NCBI GenBank assembly: GCA_024280635.1
Contig: JAJRPS010000054.1
Location: 1-52,687 of the forward strand
Length of the DNA stretch: 52,687 nt
DNA from: Bacteroidota bacterium
GTDB lineage: Bacteria > Bacteroidota > Bacteroidia > Flavobacteriales > Flavobacteriaceae
Direction: 5' to 3'
Position 1 is the first letter of the stretch. Each line of letters opens with the position of its first letter. Position numbers and translations under genes: made by a program. Under the pieces are notes generated by a model. It made no database searches. It was not told where the DNA came from and saw nothing but the letters and a program-made list of their open reading frames with translations. Shown piece by piece: positions 26,378 to 36,300 of this stretch.

Positions 26378-27145
26378 CTAATGTTTCCCTTCCAAGTACA
26401 TTTGTCGTACTTTTTTCATTAGGTTTGAGGAATATACAAAATCGGTAACGGCTTTGTTATCGGTTTTAAAAATATCCTTATTACTACCTTCCCAAGCTTT
26501 ATATCCGTTTTCTAAAAAAACTATTTTTTGACCTATCTCTATTACAGAATTCATATCATGAGAGTTAATCACCGTAGTAATATTATATTCTTGAGTAATT
26601 TCTTGTATTAAATTATCTATTATAATGGAGGTTTTTGGATCTAAACCTGAGTTGGGCTCATCACAAAATAAATACTTTGGATTCATTACTATTGCACGAG
26701 CAATAGCAACCCTTTTTTGCATTCCTCCAGAAATTTCTGATGGCATTTTATCGTTTGCATTTACCAAATTAACACGCTTAATAACCTCATTGGCTCTATC
26801 CAACATTTCTGTTTTTGATTGTTTGGAAAACATTTGCATCGGAAACATTATATTTTCTTCAACCGTCATAGAGTCAAACAATGCACTCCCTTGAAAAACC
26901 ATTCCTATTTGTGAGCGTAATTTACGTTTTTCGGCTTGAGAGAGTTCACTATAAATTTGATTATGAAAAGAAATAGTGCCTTTTTCTGGCGTGTGTAAAC
27001 CCAATAGCGATTTTATAAATACTGTTTTCCCACTACCACTCTGCCCAATAATTAAATTGGTTTTACCTGCTTCAAATGTGGTTGATATTCCTTTTAAAAC
27101 CTCAACTCCATTAAAACTTTTATGTATATCATTTACCGTTATCAT
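26378..27145 (-). CDS. mlaF: ABC transporter ATP-binding protein, MlaF-like
   Basis: 255 residues with Walker A GQSGSGKTVF, Q-loop MVFQGSALFDSMTVEENI, signature SGGMQKRVAIARAI, Walker B YLFCDEPNSGLDP and a switch histidine in VINSHDMNSV. SALFDSMTV and SGGMQKRVA are characteristic of MlaF/Ttg2A, which drive phospholipid exchange between the outer and inner membrane. The MlaE-like permease gene lies immediately upstream with 3 nt between them, so they are one operon. MlaD-like substrate-binding partners are not in this window. Confidence 0.9.
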   Translation of the reverse strand: MITVNDIHKSFNGVEVLKGISTTFEAGKTNLIIGQSGSGKTVFIKSLLGLHTPEKGTISFHNQIYSELSQAEKRKLRSQIGMVFQGSALFDSMTVEENIMFPMQMFSKQSKTEMLDRANEVIKRVNLVNANDKMPSEISGGMQKRVAIARAIVMNPKYLFCDEPNSGLDPKTSIIIDNLIQEITQEYNITTVINSHDMNSVIEIGQKIVFLENGYKAWEGSNKDIFKTDNKAVTDFVYSSNLMKKVRQMYLEGKH

Positions 27146-27148
27146 AAT

Positions 27149-27886
27149 TTAGGTTAGCATTAATTGTGTAATTAAATAATTGACTAGGATAATTACAACA
27201 CTTGTCCATACAAATGAAGATGTTGCTGCCTTACCTACCTCCAACGCTCCACCTTTCATATAATACCCATGAAAAGAAGGAATAGTTGCTAAAATGAAAG
27301 CGAAAAATAAGGTTTTTATATAGGCGTATGCAATGTGAAACGTTTCAAAATCAAGTTGTAACCCATAAACAAAATCCTCACTGGTAGAAAACCCTCCATA
27401 CACACATGCAACCCAACCACCTAAAATACCTAAAAATATAGCAATTGTAATTATAAATGGATATAATAATAAAGCAACAATTTTAGGGAATACCAAATAG
27501 TTTAACGAATTAATCCCCATCACTTCCAACGCATCAATTTGCTCTGTAACACGCATTGTACCAATACTTGAGGTAATAAATGAACCTACTTTACCTGCCA
27601 TAATAATAGACATAAATGTAGGAGCAAATTCCAATATAATACTTTGACGAGTAGCAAAACCTACCAAGTATTTTGGCAGTAAAGGATTATCAGTATTCAA
27701 CGCCGTTTGTATGGCAATTACTCCTCCTACAAAAAAAGAAATAAAGGCAACAATACCTAACGAGCCCACAATAAGGTCTTCTACTTCTTTACTAATTAAT
27801 TTTTTTAAGGCGCTCCATTTCGTAAACTTGCTAAAAATATCTTTTAGCATGATAAAATAAAGTCCGAAATCTGAAAGCTGTTTCAT
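27149..27886 (-). CDS. mlaE: MlaE family ABC transporter permease
   Basis: 245 residues with about five hydrophobic segments. MlaE/YrbE signatures: GSLGIVAFISFFVGGVIAIQTA, FAPTFMSIIMAGKVGSFITSSIGTMRVTEQIDALEVMGI spread over residues of the central loop, and a C-terminal SFVWTSVVIILVNYLITQ helix. It forms the transmembrane core of a phospholipid transporter with the adjacent MlaF. First gene of the pair; no clear TAnnTTTG promoter was found upstream. Confidence 0.92.
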   Translation of the reverse strand: MKQLSDFGLYFIMLKDIFSKFTKWSALKKLISKEVEDLIVGSLGIVAFISFFVGGVIAIQTALNTDNPLLPKYLVGFATRQSIILEFAPTFMSIIMAGKVGSFITSSIGTMRVTEQIDALEVMGINSLNYLVFPKIVALLLYPFIITIAIFLGILGGWVACVYGGFSTSEDFVYGLQLDFETFHIAYAYIKTLFFAFILATIPSFHGYYMKGGALEVGKAATSSFVWTSVVIILVNYLITQLMLT

Positions 27887-28054
27887 GTATATTTAATAAC
27901 AATGATTTTGTTTTACAACGCTATCACAGTGTTTATTTTGTTGTTTTCTGAAATAATTCTCACTCGATGAGTTTGACAAGTTGCTAAATTACTAAATTCA
28001 TTCAATTTAATCCAAAAAAATGGTACTTTTGATTTTTATACTTTTTTAAACTGA

Positions 28055-28063
28055 TATTATTTG
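28055..28063 (+). promoter_or_regulatory. Possible promoter of the pafA-like leader
   Basis: TATTATTTG has one base more than TAnnTTTG; TTG at 28029-28031 lies 23 nt upstream. A second box, TACTTTTG, occurs at 28024-28031. Either would begin the transcript before the folded leader, near 28040 or 28070. Confidence 0.35.
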
Positions 28064-28069
28064 CGTTAA

Positions 28070-28152
28070 TGATTGTAGCGACATCCTTTTTTAGGTGGCA
28101 TTTATGCATAAAAAAGATACAGCGAAAAGCATGACCCGATAGGGAAACGCCC
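28070..28152 (+). ncRNA. Candidate structured leader RNA upstream of the PafA-like phosphatase gene
   Basis: Hand folding gives a long hairpin. ATC (28083-28085) pairs with GAT (28116-28118), T6 (28087-28092) with A6 (28110-28115) with one bulged C, and GCA (28098-28100) with TGC (28105-28107) under a TTTA loop. TGT at 28074-28076 can close it with ACA at 28119-28121. GCGAAAAGC follows (28122-28130). Then CCC (28135-28137) can pair with GGG (28142-28144), and GGG can pair instead with CCC (28050+100 series, 28150-28152), a mutually exclusive pair. The GC content exceeds the surrounding intergenic DNA and ends 14 nt before the ATG at 28167. No known riboswitch class is recognised. Confidence 0.45.
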
Positions 28153-28166
28153 AAAAACAAAACAAA

Positions 28167-29804
28167 ATGAAGAAACTTATTTTAATTGGCATTTGCTTAT
28201 TTAATTTTGCATGTAAAGCACAACAAACTACAAACAATACAACGCAACAAGAACCTCCTAAATTGGTTGTTGGTATTGTGGTAGATCAAATGCGATATGA
28301 TTATTTAACGCGTTTTGCTGATAAATTTGGTGCAGACGGATTTAACCGATTAATGAATAACGGATTTAATTGTAAAAATCACCATTTCAACTATGTACCT
28401 ACTTATACAGGTCCTGGTCATGCTTCTATTTACACCGGAACTTCCCCTATGAATCACGGAGTTATTGCCAATTATTGGTATGATAAATTTACCGATAAAT
28501 CAGTATATTGTGCTGAAGATGCTACCGTAAAATGTGTTGGTTTTAAAACCAATAAAGAACAGATGTCACCTAGACGAATGCTCACCACTACTATTGGTGA
28601 TCAATTAAGATTGCATACCCAACAAAAGGCTAAAGTTATTGGTGTTTCTTTAAAAGACAGAGGTGCCATTTTACCTGCAGGTCATAGTGCTAACGCAGCA
28701 TATTGGTTTAGTGGTAAAAAAGAAGGGAAATGGGTTACCAGTACCTATTACATGCAAAAATTACCTAAATGGGTGATAAACTTTAATAAAAACACTACTG
28801 ATTATTTACAAACATGGAATACCATTTTGCCACTTAAAAACTATACCGAAAGCGGTAGCGATTTAAACGATTATGAAAGTAGTTTTAAAGGTAAAGAAAC
28901 GGCTACTTTTCCGTATGATTTAAAAAAACTAGCCTTAAAAAATAAAGGATTTGATATTTTAAAAGCAACTCCATTTGGAAATGATATGACTACCGATTTT
29001 GCTATTGAAACCATTAAAAACGAGCATTTAGGAGTAGATAATATTACAGACATGTTAACCGTTAGCTATTCGTCTACTGATTATATAGGGCATCGTTTTG
29101 GAGTAAATTCGGTTGAAATTGAAGACACTTACATTCGTTTAGATCGTAGCTTAGCAAAATTATTTTCCTTTTTAGACACCCAAGTAGGAAAAGGAAACTA
29201 CACCTTGTTTTTAACCGCCGATCACGGCGCAGTACAAGTACCCCATTTTTTAGAAGATCAAAAAATACCTGCTGGTTATTTTGATAATAAAGCCTTTAAG
29301 AAAAAGATTAAAAAAGCTTTGGTTGAAAAATTTAAACATGATGATTTGGTTAAAAAAATAAGCAACCAACAAATATTTTTAAACAGAAATTTGATTGCTA
29401 ACTATAATTTAAATTTATCAGAAATAGAAACCTTTTTAGTACAAGAAATTGTGTTATTTAATCATATTGATAAAGCCTACACCGCAGATGCTTTAAACAG
29501 TAGCCAATTTACAAAAGGCACGGGCGCATTGATACAAAACGGATACCATCAAAAACGATCAGGAGATGTGATTTTTGTTTTGGAACCGGCTGTAATTATT
29601 TATCCTGAAAAAGGTTCTACTCATGGTAGTAGTTTTAGTTATGACACCCACGTACCACTATTATTTTACGGTAATGGAATCCGAAAAGGAAGCACTTTTA
29701 ATAGGACTGAAGTAATTGATATTGCACCTACATTATCGGCATTATTGGGTATTGCATTCCCGAATGGATGTAGCGGAAATCCGTTGAGCACTGTGTTAGA
29801 ATAA
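28167..29804 (+). CDS. PafA-like alkaline phosphatase family protein
   Basis: 545 residues, exported through an N-terminal signal with Cys16 at a lipobox-like or signal-peptidase site. The alkaline phosphatase superfamily metal ligands can be assigned: VVDQMRYD (Asp40), TYTGPGHASIYTG with the threonine nucleophile (Thr79 or Thr81), SSTDYIGHRFG (Asp, His), TADHGA, and HGSSFSYDTHVPLLF. The threonine nucleophile and motif order match PafA, the Ca-independent, phosphate-insensitive phosphomonoesterase of Flavobacteria. The enzyme would act in the periplasm or on the outer membrane to release phosphate. It is preceded by a 96-135 nt leader with folding potential and converges with pbpC (4 nt between stops). 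Confidence 0.9.
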   Translation: MKKLILIGICLFNFACKAQQTTNNTTQQEPPKLVVGIVVDQMRYDYLTRFADKFGADGFNRLMNNGFNCKNHHFNYVPTYTGPGHASIYTGTSPMNHGVIANYWYDKFTDKSVYCAEDATVKCVGFKTNKEQMSPRRMLTTTIGDQLRLHTQQKAKVIGVSLKDRGAILPAGHSANAAYWFSGKKEGKWVTSTYYMQKLPKWVINFNKNTTDYLQTWNTILPLKNYTESGSDLNDYESSFKGKETATFPYDLKKLALKNKGFDILKATPFGNDMTTDFAIETIKNEHLGVDNITDMLTVSYSSTDYIGHRFGVNSVEIEDTYIRLDRSLAKLFSFLDTQVGKGNYTLFLTADHGAVQVPHFLEDQKIPAGYFDNKAFKKKIKKALVEKFKHDDLVKKISNQQIFLNRNLIANYNLNLSEIETFLVQEIVLFNHIDKAYTADALNSSQFTKGTGALIQNGYHQKRSGDVIFVLEPAVIIYPEKGSTHGSSFSYDTHVPLLFYGNGIRKGSTFNRTEVIDIAPTLSALLGIAFPNGCSGNPLSTVLE

Positions 29805-29808
29805 TAAC

Positions 29809-32160
29809 CTACTCTCCTTTAATTGTTATCCTACACTGTTGTTCATTTCCTAATGCATCAACAACTGTAATGGTGTGTTTTCCTAGTTTAGGAAATATTG
29901 CTATTTCATGAAAGGTTACGGTAGTTTGCAAATAAGTATCATCTATATACCAATACACTTTGGTTTCAGGCTGTGTATGTGCAATTTTAAATACAAGTGG
30001 ATTTATTTGTTCGTTCTCATTTTTAACCAAACTAATAGTACTGTTTTTTTTGGGGTAGATAAAAGCCATTTTAAGTGTTGTTTCCATTCCACAATCACTA
30101 CGTAAAGGCGGAATTTCCTTATAATTGGCATTGTGTTTTTTATAATACCATTCTTGCAAAGGTGGTAAGGTAAACCACGATACATTTTTAATATTATCCA
30201 AAGTTTCACAAGAAGCATTTACCTGATATTTTTCAGAGACATCTAAATGCACCAAATGATGATATGGGCAACTTTTAAACCGTTTCCCTACAATAGGCAC
30301 TAATACTGTAGTAGTTTTACATAATTGAGTTGCTAAATAGCCGCTTTTTTTACAAATAGCAACTTCATCCAATTCATCTAAAGGTTTCGTAAACCAATTG
30401 CTTTTTGGAAATACATTAAATACATCAAACAAAACAGGTGCTGCACTACCTACTCCTGTTAAATTAGGACGTCCCTCTCCATCTGCATTACCAACCCAAA
30501 CACCTACCACGATATTTTGAGTAACCCCAATTGCCCACGCATCTCTATTACCAAAACTGGTTCCTGTTTTCCAAGCAATTTCTTGTGACGAATCATAAAA
30601 CTTCCACGCTTGATCTACTTCTGGACGATTCACTTCTTTCATTGCTTCCAATCCCAAATAAATACTACCCGCATCAAAAATATTTTTTTCTAAAGATTGT
30701 ATTCCCAACTGCAACGGTTTATTTTTTAGATAGGAACCTTGCTGAAATTCCTCTGTATAATACTTGCTTTGAGTACTTTTAAAATGTGTTACCGTACCTG
30801 CTAAATTTGCATAGGCACTACATAAATCCCACAAATTACTTTCAGCTCCTCCCAATATTAAGGATAAGCCGTAATGGTTTGCGCCTTTATTTATATGCTT
30901 TAGATGAAACGCTCCCAACTCATCATAAAAACGTTGCAAACCATATTCTTGCAACATTCTTACCGCAGGTACATTCAAGGATTTTGCTAATGCTTTTTTT
31001 GCTTGAATAGCTCCTGTATATTTCAAATTAAAATTTTGAGGATGATAATCCGATATATTTGTAGGAATATCTGCAACCAAAGTATTGGGTAATAACTCTC
31101 CTTTATCCAACATTGCCATATACAATAAAGGCTTTAAAACGCTCCCTGTGCTCCTTGGGGCTTCAATTATATTTACATCTTTTTGATTTTCTTTTGAAGT
31201 AGGCGTATTGCCTACATACGCCAAAACTTTTTTAGTATTTACATCCAAAACCAAAACCGCCATATTATGAACTCCATTTTGCTGTAACAGCTGATAGTGT
31301 TGTTTTACAATTTGATTTACACTTTTTTGAGTCTCATACAAAATAGTTGTTTGTACCCGCTCTCCTTTATGATTTTTTACTACCTTTTGTAATAAATGCG
31401 GTGCTATTTGTGGCAACGCAAAAGGTTTTTGCGGGAGTTTTTCCTGTAATGCCAAGTGATAAGTTAATGAATCAATTAAATGTTGCTGCAATAATTTATG
31501 CAATAAATGATTTCTTTTTTTAATTAATTTTTGCTGATTTTTACCCGGATAGATTAAACTGGGTGCATTAGGCAACACTGCTAACGTAGCGCTTTCAGCC
31601 CACGATAATTGATGTGGCTGCACTCCAAAATATCGCCACGAAGCCACTTCCAAACCTACGACATTACCACCAAAGGGTGCGTGAGCAGCATACAGTTGTA
31701 AAATATTTTGTTTAGACTTACTAAACTCTAAACGCGTTGCCAAAATGAGTTCGTATAATTTTTCAAAGTAGGTACGTTGTTGCCCTTTACGAGACAACCG
31801 AATAACTTGTTGCGTTAACGTACTCCCTCCTCTTACAATTTTTCCTTTTTTAATATTTACTTGTAACGCTTTTAAAATAGAAACAGGATTAAAACCCCAA
31901 TGCTGATAAAAATGAGCATCTTCAAACTCAAGAATACACGTTTTAAATTTATAAGGTACCGAATCATTTGCTGGAAAACGCCATTGCCCATCTTCTGCAA
32001 TTTTTGCGCCTAATAAAACACCTTCAGCACTTGTTATTACGGTTGAGTATGGCGTTTTAAATAACTTTATAGGCAAACACAACGCATACCAAAGCAGCAC
32101 TACTAAAAATAGCATGAGCTTTATTGGGTGCCTATTAAAAAAAGAAAATATTTGCTTCAA
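29809..32160 (-). CDS. pbpC: Penicillin-binding protein 1C
   Basis: 783 residues. An N-terminal membrane helix (about 14-33) precedes the GT51 domain with Glu80 in LEFEDAHFYQHWG and GGSTLTQQVIRL (111-122). The transpeptidase has SVLK at Ser340-Lys343, SLN at 394-396 and KTGTS near 550. A C-terminal penicillin-binding protein C domain (about 690-783), an Ig-like fold, distinguishes PBP1C from PBP1A. It faces the periplasm and polymerises peptidoglycan; in Proteobacteria it pairs with the A2M lipoprotein YfhM, which is also encoded on this strand at 33.4-38.9 kb. Two unrelated genes lie between them here. Confidence 0.93.
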   Translation of the reverse strand: MKQIFSFFNRHPIKLMLFLVVLLWYALCLPIKLFKTPYSTVITSAEGVLLGAKIAEDGQWRFPANDSVPYKFKTCILEFEDAHFYQHWGFNPVSILKALQVNIKKGKIVRGGSTLTQQVIRLSRKGQQRTYFEKLYELILATRLEFSKSKQNILQLYAAHAPFGGNVVGLEVASWRYFGVQPHQLSWAESATLAVLPNAPSLIYPGKNQQKLIKKRNHLLHKLLQQHLIDSLTYHLALQEKLPQKPFALPQIAPHLLQKVVKNHKGERVQTTILYETQKSVNQIVKQHYQLLQQNGVHNMAVLVLDVNTKKVLAYVGNTPTSKENQKDVNIIEAPRSTGSVLKPLLYMAMLDKGELLPNTLVADIPTNISDYHPQNFNLKYTGAIQAKKALAKSLNVPAVRMLQEYGLQRFYDELGAFHLKHINKGANHYGLSLILGGAESNLWDLCSAYANLAGTVTHFKSTQSKYYTEEFQQGSYLKNKPLQLGIQSLEKNIFDAGSIYLGLEAMKEVNRPEVDQAWKFYDSSQEIAWKTGTSFGNRDAWAIGVTQNIVVGVWVGNADGEGRPNLTGVGSAAPVLFDVFNVFPKSNWFTKPLDELDEVAICKKSGYLATQLCKTTTVLVPIVGKRFKSCPYHHLVHLDVSEKYQVNASCETLDNIKNVSWFTLPPLQEWYYKKHNANYKEIPPLRSDCGMETTLKMAFIYPKKNSTISLVKNENEQINPLVFKIAHTQPETKVYWYIDDTYLQTTVTFHEIAIFPKLGKHTITVVDALGNEQQCRITIKGE

Positions 32161-32210
32161 AATAAAAATAAGAAAGCTCTAAAATAGTCATTTATTAAAG
32201 TTACAGCATC

Positions 32211-32238
32211 AAAAAAGCCACTAAAATAGTGGCTTTTT
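32211..32238 (-). terminator. Terminator of barrel-protein gene
   Basis: AAAAAAGCCACTA / TAGTGGCTTTTT hairpin just past the stop at 32264 on the minus strand; it separates that gene from pbpC. Confidence 0.85.
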
Positions 32239-32263
32239 CTAACAATATAATTTTGTTTGTATG

Positions 32264-32812
32264 TTAAAATAACATTTTTAATCCAAAGTTAAGATTCATT
32301 GAATTGAATCCTAAAGATAATTTATTTGTAGAATCTCCTACATCTGGATCAGTAACATTATACCCAAAAGCTCCAAAAGTAGCTTCTATTGTAAATTTAC
32401 CTCCAATAAAGTAATCTACACCTGGACGTAAATTAAATCCGTAAGTATTTACTGAATCAGCTAAAGTTACAGGCGCATCTGCTTGAGCAAATAAGAAAAA
32501 CTTATCTGACATACCCCAATATTTTCTAGCTAAAGGCATTAAAATAACTGCATCTACTGCATCAGCTGTACCTACAGTTGTTGTAGTATATCCAACCCCC
32601 ATACCTACTGTTACAGTTGGTGCTACAAATGTACCAACTACTGGTAATATTGTAAATGAGCTTGTATCAGTTGCATCATCATCACTATACTCTAATTGAC
32701 CTAACGCCCACCAAGTACCTTTAAACCCTTCTGCTGATTTTTCTTTTTCTTGTGCATTTACATTTACCATTGTAAATAATGCTACCACTGCTAATAATAA
32801 AGTTTTTTTCAT
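32264..32812 (-). CDS. Exported small outer-membrane beta-barrel-like protein
   Basis: 182 residues with a clear signal peptide (about 1-20, ending VNVNAQE). The mature part consists of alternating hydrophobic/polar strands with Gly and aromatic turns (TVTVGMGVGYTTTTVGT, FTIEATFGAFGYNVTDP) and ends on Phe (GLKMLF), which fits an eight-strand OmpA/OmpW-like barrel. I cannot assign a precise family. It has its own -7 box (32841-32848) and terminator, so it is monocistronic between pbpC and DinB. Confidence 0.7.
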   Translation of the reverse strand: MKKTLLLAVVALFTMVNVNAQEKEKSAEGFKGTWWALGQLEYSDDDATDTSSFTILPVVGTFVAPTVTVGMGVGYTTTTVGTADAVDAVILMPLARKYWGMSDKFFLFAQADAPVTLADSVNTYGFNLRPGVDYFIGGKFTIEATFGAFGYNVTDPDVGDSTNKLSLGFNSMNLNFGLKMLF

Positions 32813-32840
32813 AATTTTAAGTTTTATTTATATTGTCCTA

Positions 32841-32848
32841 CAAAGATA
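32841..32848 (-). promoter_or_regulatory. -7 box (TATCTTTG) of barrel-protein gene
   Basis: Minus-strand TATCTTTG about 29 nt before the ATG. The nearest TTTG upstream is 26 nt away, longer than usual. Confidence 0.45.
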
Positions 32849-32901
32849 AAACACATTTACATTTCAGAAACTGACAAATATCACCTTTTTTAAATATTTT
32901 T

Positions 32902-33357
32902 CTACAGTGCCTTTTTTAGTTTTAACATTGTACCTACATGTAAGCCGTAATGTAAATTATTAAAACATATAGCATCTTCTAAGTTGGTAATGGTAAAATT
33001 ATATGACGTCGGATAGTTTTTATATTCCTTGAAAATATTTTCGGATAAATCTTTTTCTAAAATTGAAAATTGATTTTTAAATTGTGATATAATCCTTTTA
33101 CAATCTACTTCCGAAACTATATCTTCTGGTTCTGTTCCTTTTCTATATGTTTCCACAAACTCATCTGACAAGCCTAAATCGTTTCCTGACAAACCATAAA
33201 TTAGCAAGCTTTGTGTTACCGTTAAATGTGCTATATTCCAAATCATATTATTAGAAAACCCAACGGGTATTTCGTTTAGTTTTTCTACAGATAAATCTGC
33301 TATAATTGTCATCACATTTTGGATAGACGTCCTTAGTAATTTTAATTCTGATTTCAT
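32902..33357 (-). CDS. DinB family protein
   Basis: 151 residues of the DinB/YfiT metal-binding four-helix type. Candidate metal-binding histidines are in NIAHLTVTQ (first helix pair) and in NNLHYGLHVGTMLKLKK (last helix). The family includes thiol transferases for bacillithiol and mycothiol and many proteins of unknown role. It is separated from the A2M gene by 42 nt with no terminator, so it may be read through from it. Confidence 0.85.
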   Translation of the reverse strand: MKSELKLLRTSIQNVMTIIADLSVEKLNEIPVGFSNNMIWNIAHLTVTQSLLIYGLSGNDLGLSDEFVETYRKGTEPEDIVSEVDCKRIISQFKNQFSILEKDLSENIFKEYKNYPTSYNFTITNLEDAICFNNLHYGLHVGTMLKLKKAL

Positions 33358-33399
33358 TTTTATTTTATTATTAATAGATTCTTACGACACTTCAAAAAC

Positions 33400-36300
33400 T
33401 TATTTCACAATTTCAACCCATTGTCCTTTGGTACGTACCAAATAATCATGGTCATACATAGCTTCACATTGTACTCCTGGTAAATAATAGGTGCCCAAAT
33501 AAGAGGCATTTAATAAAACACGAACCGTTTTGGTTTCCATTGGTTTTAAATCGAAATAAAAATTAGATCGATCATCCCTAATGTCTTCATGGTCTACTTT
33601 ATTTGCATTAAAAGAGCCAAAATCAGTAAAACGTGTGTTTACAATTTCCCATCCAGAGGGTATGATTTCCGTTAATGCTACATCTTTTACTTTTACATTT
33701 TTTGTGTTTGAAATGGTAATTTCTGCTACAAAATTAGTAGCTTGACTGAGCTTAGATACATTTATTTTTTTTCCGTTTTTAGTTTTATAGCTTACCGTAG
33801 CCACCAAATTACGCTGTACAACTTTTTCTTTCCCTACTGGCAAAACTCCCGTATTTAAGACACTCACATATACAATATTGTTAGCTTTATTTGTCAGTTG
33901 CACACTATTTTCTCCATTTTTAGAAGTGAGTTTTCTGCTCAACAATGTTTTTGATGTTTGCATGTTTACAGTAGTGTTTTCATTCGTTTTTACCGTTACA
34001 TATAAACCTTTACCGCCAATTAATTTTGCATATTTTGCCATTGCCAACAAACTATAAGCTGTAGTTTGTGTACTCATGTATCGCTTATCTGACAAAGATG
34101 CCGCAATAGTTTTTCCTAAAGCCCTTGCTTTTACTACATCTTTCATTAACACAAAAGTTTCCAATACCATCGCCTTATTTCTATCAGAAGAACCGTAAGT
34201 ATAATAATTGTATTTTTGTGGAGGGAAATCATATGATGTTGTATTTACAATATTATTGGCAACCTCTTTTTGTCCAATTAATGCATAAGCAGCAGCTAAA
34301 CGCAACTTCGATTCATTGTTTATTCCTTTAGTCTCTCGTAAACGATTCATTGATGATAAGTCAGCACTACCCGCTAACGCTAATGTATATAATCGATATG
34401 CTTGCGCTAAACCTTTACTATGTTTTTGTGTATTTAATCGCCAATTCCTTGCTGCATTACGTTGATAACTAATCCATTTACTTTTAAACGATATAGGTAA
34501 TACAAATCCTTTTTTCTCGGCTTCAATTAAAAAATGACCTGCATAACTAGAACTCCAATCATTAGCAGTGTTACCACCTCTCCAATATGAAAATCCTCCA
34601 TTTGCCATTTGAAAATGCGCCAAACGATCTATTCCGTTTTGCACATTAAACTGAATTTTATTTTTCTTTTCCGAAGATAAATCGAAGATATCATTTAAAA
34701 ACAACTGCGGAAAAACACTTGATGTTGTTTGCTCTACACATCCATGTGGGTATCGTATTAGATATTGCAAACGAGTATTAAAATCCATAGTTGGTAGTGA
34801 TGATAATTCTACCGAGGCAGTATTGGTGCCTGTTATTCCAAAAGTTTCAAAAGAAATTGTTTGAGTACTATTGGATTCTAAAATAATTGTTTTTACATCC
34901 GTAGTCGCTATATTTGGATTTATAGCATCAATTGCTATTGTATAAGATGCTTTTTCCCCATTACCAGAAGCTAACACTTCAATATTACCCAGACCATTTT
35001 TCAATACTTCAATATCAAAATATACCATTTTTTCATCTGGCTGATTAAAATGCAATTGTTTTGTAGTTTCTCCTATCACTTTAAAAATGCTATTTGGTTT
35101 TAATTTTACCGTTACATTTTTCACTTTATTTTCCATTGCAAAAACAGTTATCGGTAAACGCATTTTTTCTCCTGATGTTACTTTACGAGGCATTGATGCT
35201 AATAACATTAATGGTTTACGTACAGGTGTAGTTTTTTCAATATTCCCATATGCTTCCATATCTGGATTGTGTGCCACTACCATTGTGCGTACAGAACCTA
35301 CATACTTAGGCAATTGTATTTGATGCGTTTTTGTTTGATTGGCCTTCAACTCAAACGGACCTAAATAAATAACTACAGGTTTAAAACGGTTGGCTTTTTT
35401 ATTTTTACTACCTGCCAACATACCATCACCACCAATGCTAAATACTTGATTAATGTTACCGCCATAAGCGCCAACGACATCATCATAAATATCCCACGTT
35501 TTTACACCTAATGCTTGTTTTGCGTAAAAGCTACTCCATGGATTTGGCGTTTTAAATCGAGTTAAATCCAATAATCCTTCATCAACAACAGCTATAGAAT
35601 ATGTCATTGGCTTTCCTGTTTGCTCTTTTACTTTTACCATTACTTTTGCTTCTGGCGCTAGTACATTTGGCATTTCTATTTGCGGATACAAACGTGTTTT
35701 AATATTTTCTACCAATATACCGGTAACCCCGTAACGCCTAATTGGTAAATCATTTTTGGTGTTGGAATGTTGTTGGATAGCGGAAATACTAATATACACA
35801 TTGGGCGCCATTTCTTGCGTTACTTTAAAACTAAACTGCGTGTTTCCTTTTTGAGCATTTACCCAATGTGACTCTAACACTTCTGTGCCATTTTCAATTG
35901 TCACTAATGCTTTACTTCCTGCTGTTGTAGGAATGGTTACGGTAGCCGTTTCGCCTACATTATATTTTTTATTATCGGCAGTAAAAACTAACATTGTGGC
36001 TTCATCCGGGTTTCCTTTTCGTGCTTTTCCTGCCCATCCTGGCCAATCTACAAAAATCATTTTCCCTGTTGCATGACCACTTTTTTTATTAACAATACGT
36101 ACTAAAAATCGACCCCAGTCTGGGTATTTTAACTCAAAATTAAAAGTGGCTTTTCCTTTTGAATTGGTGGCTATCGTTTTTGCAAAAATAGCCTGTTTAT
36201 AACTTCTACCATCATATTGGGATAGATTGTTACTAGCAGTATCCCACCACCAACTGTGGTTTACTTTGTATATTTTAACTTCTAAATTACGCACTGCAAT

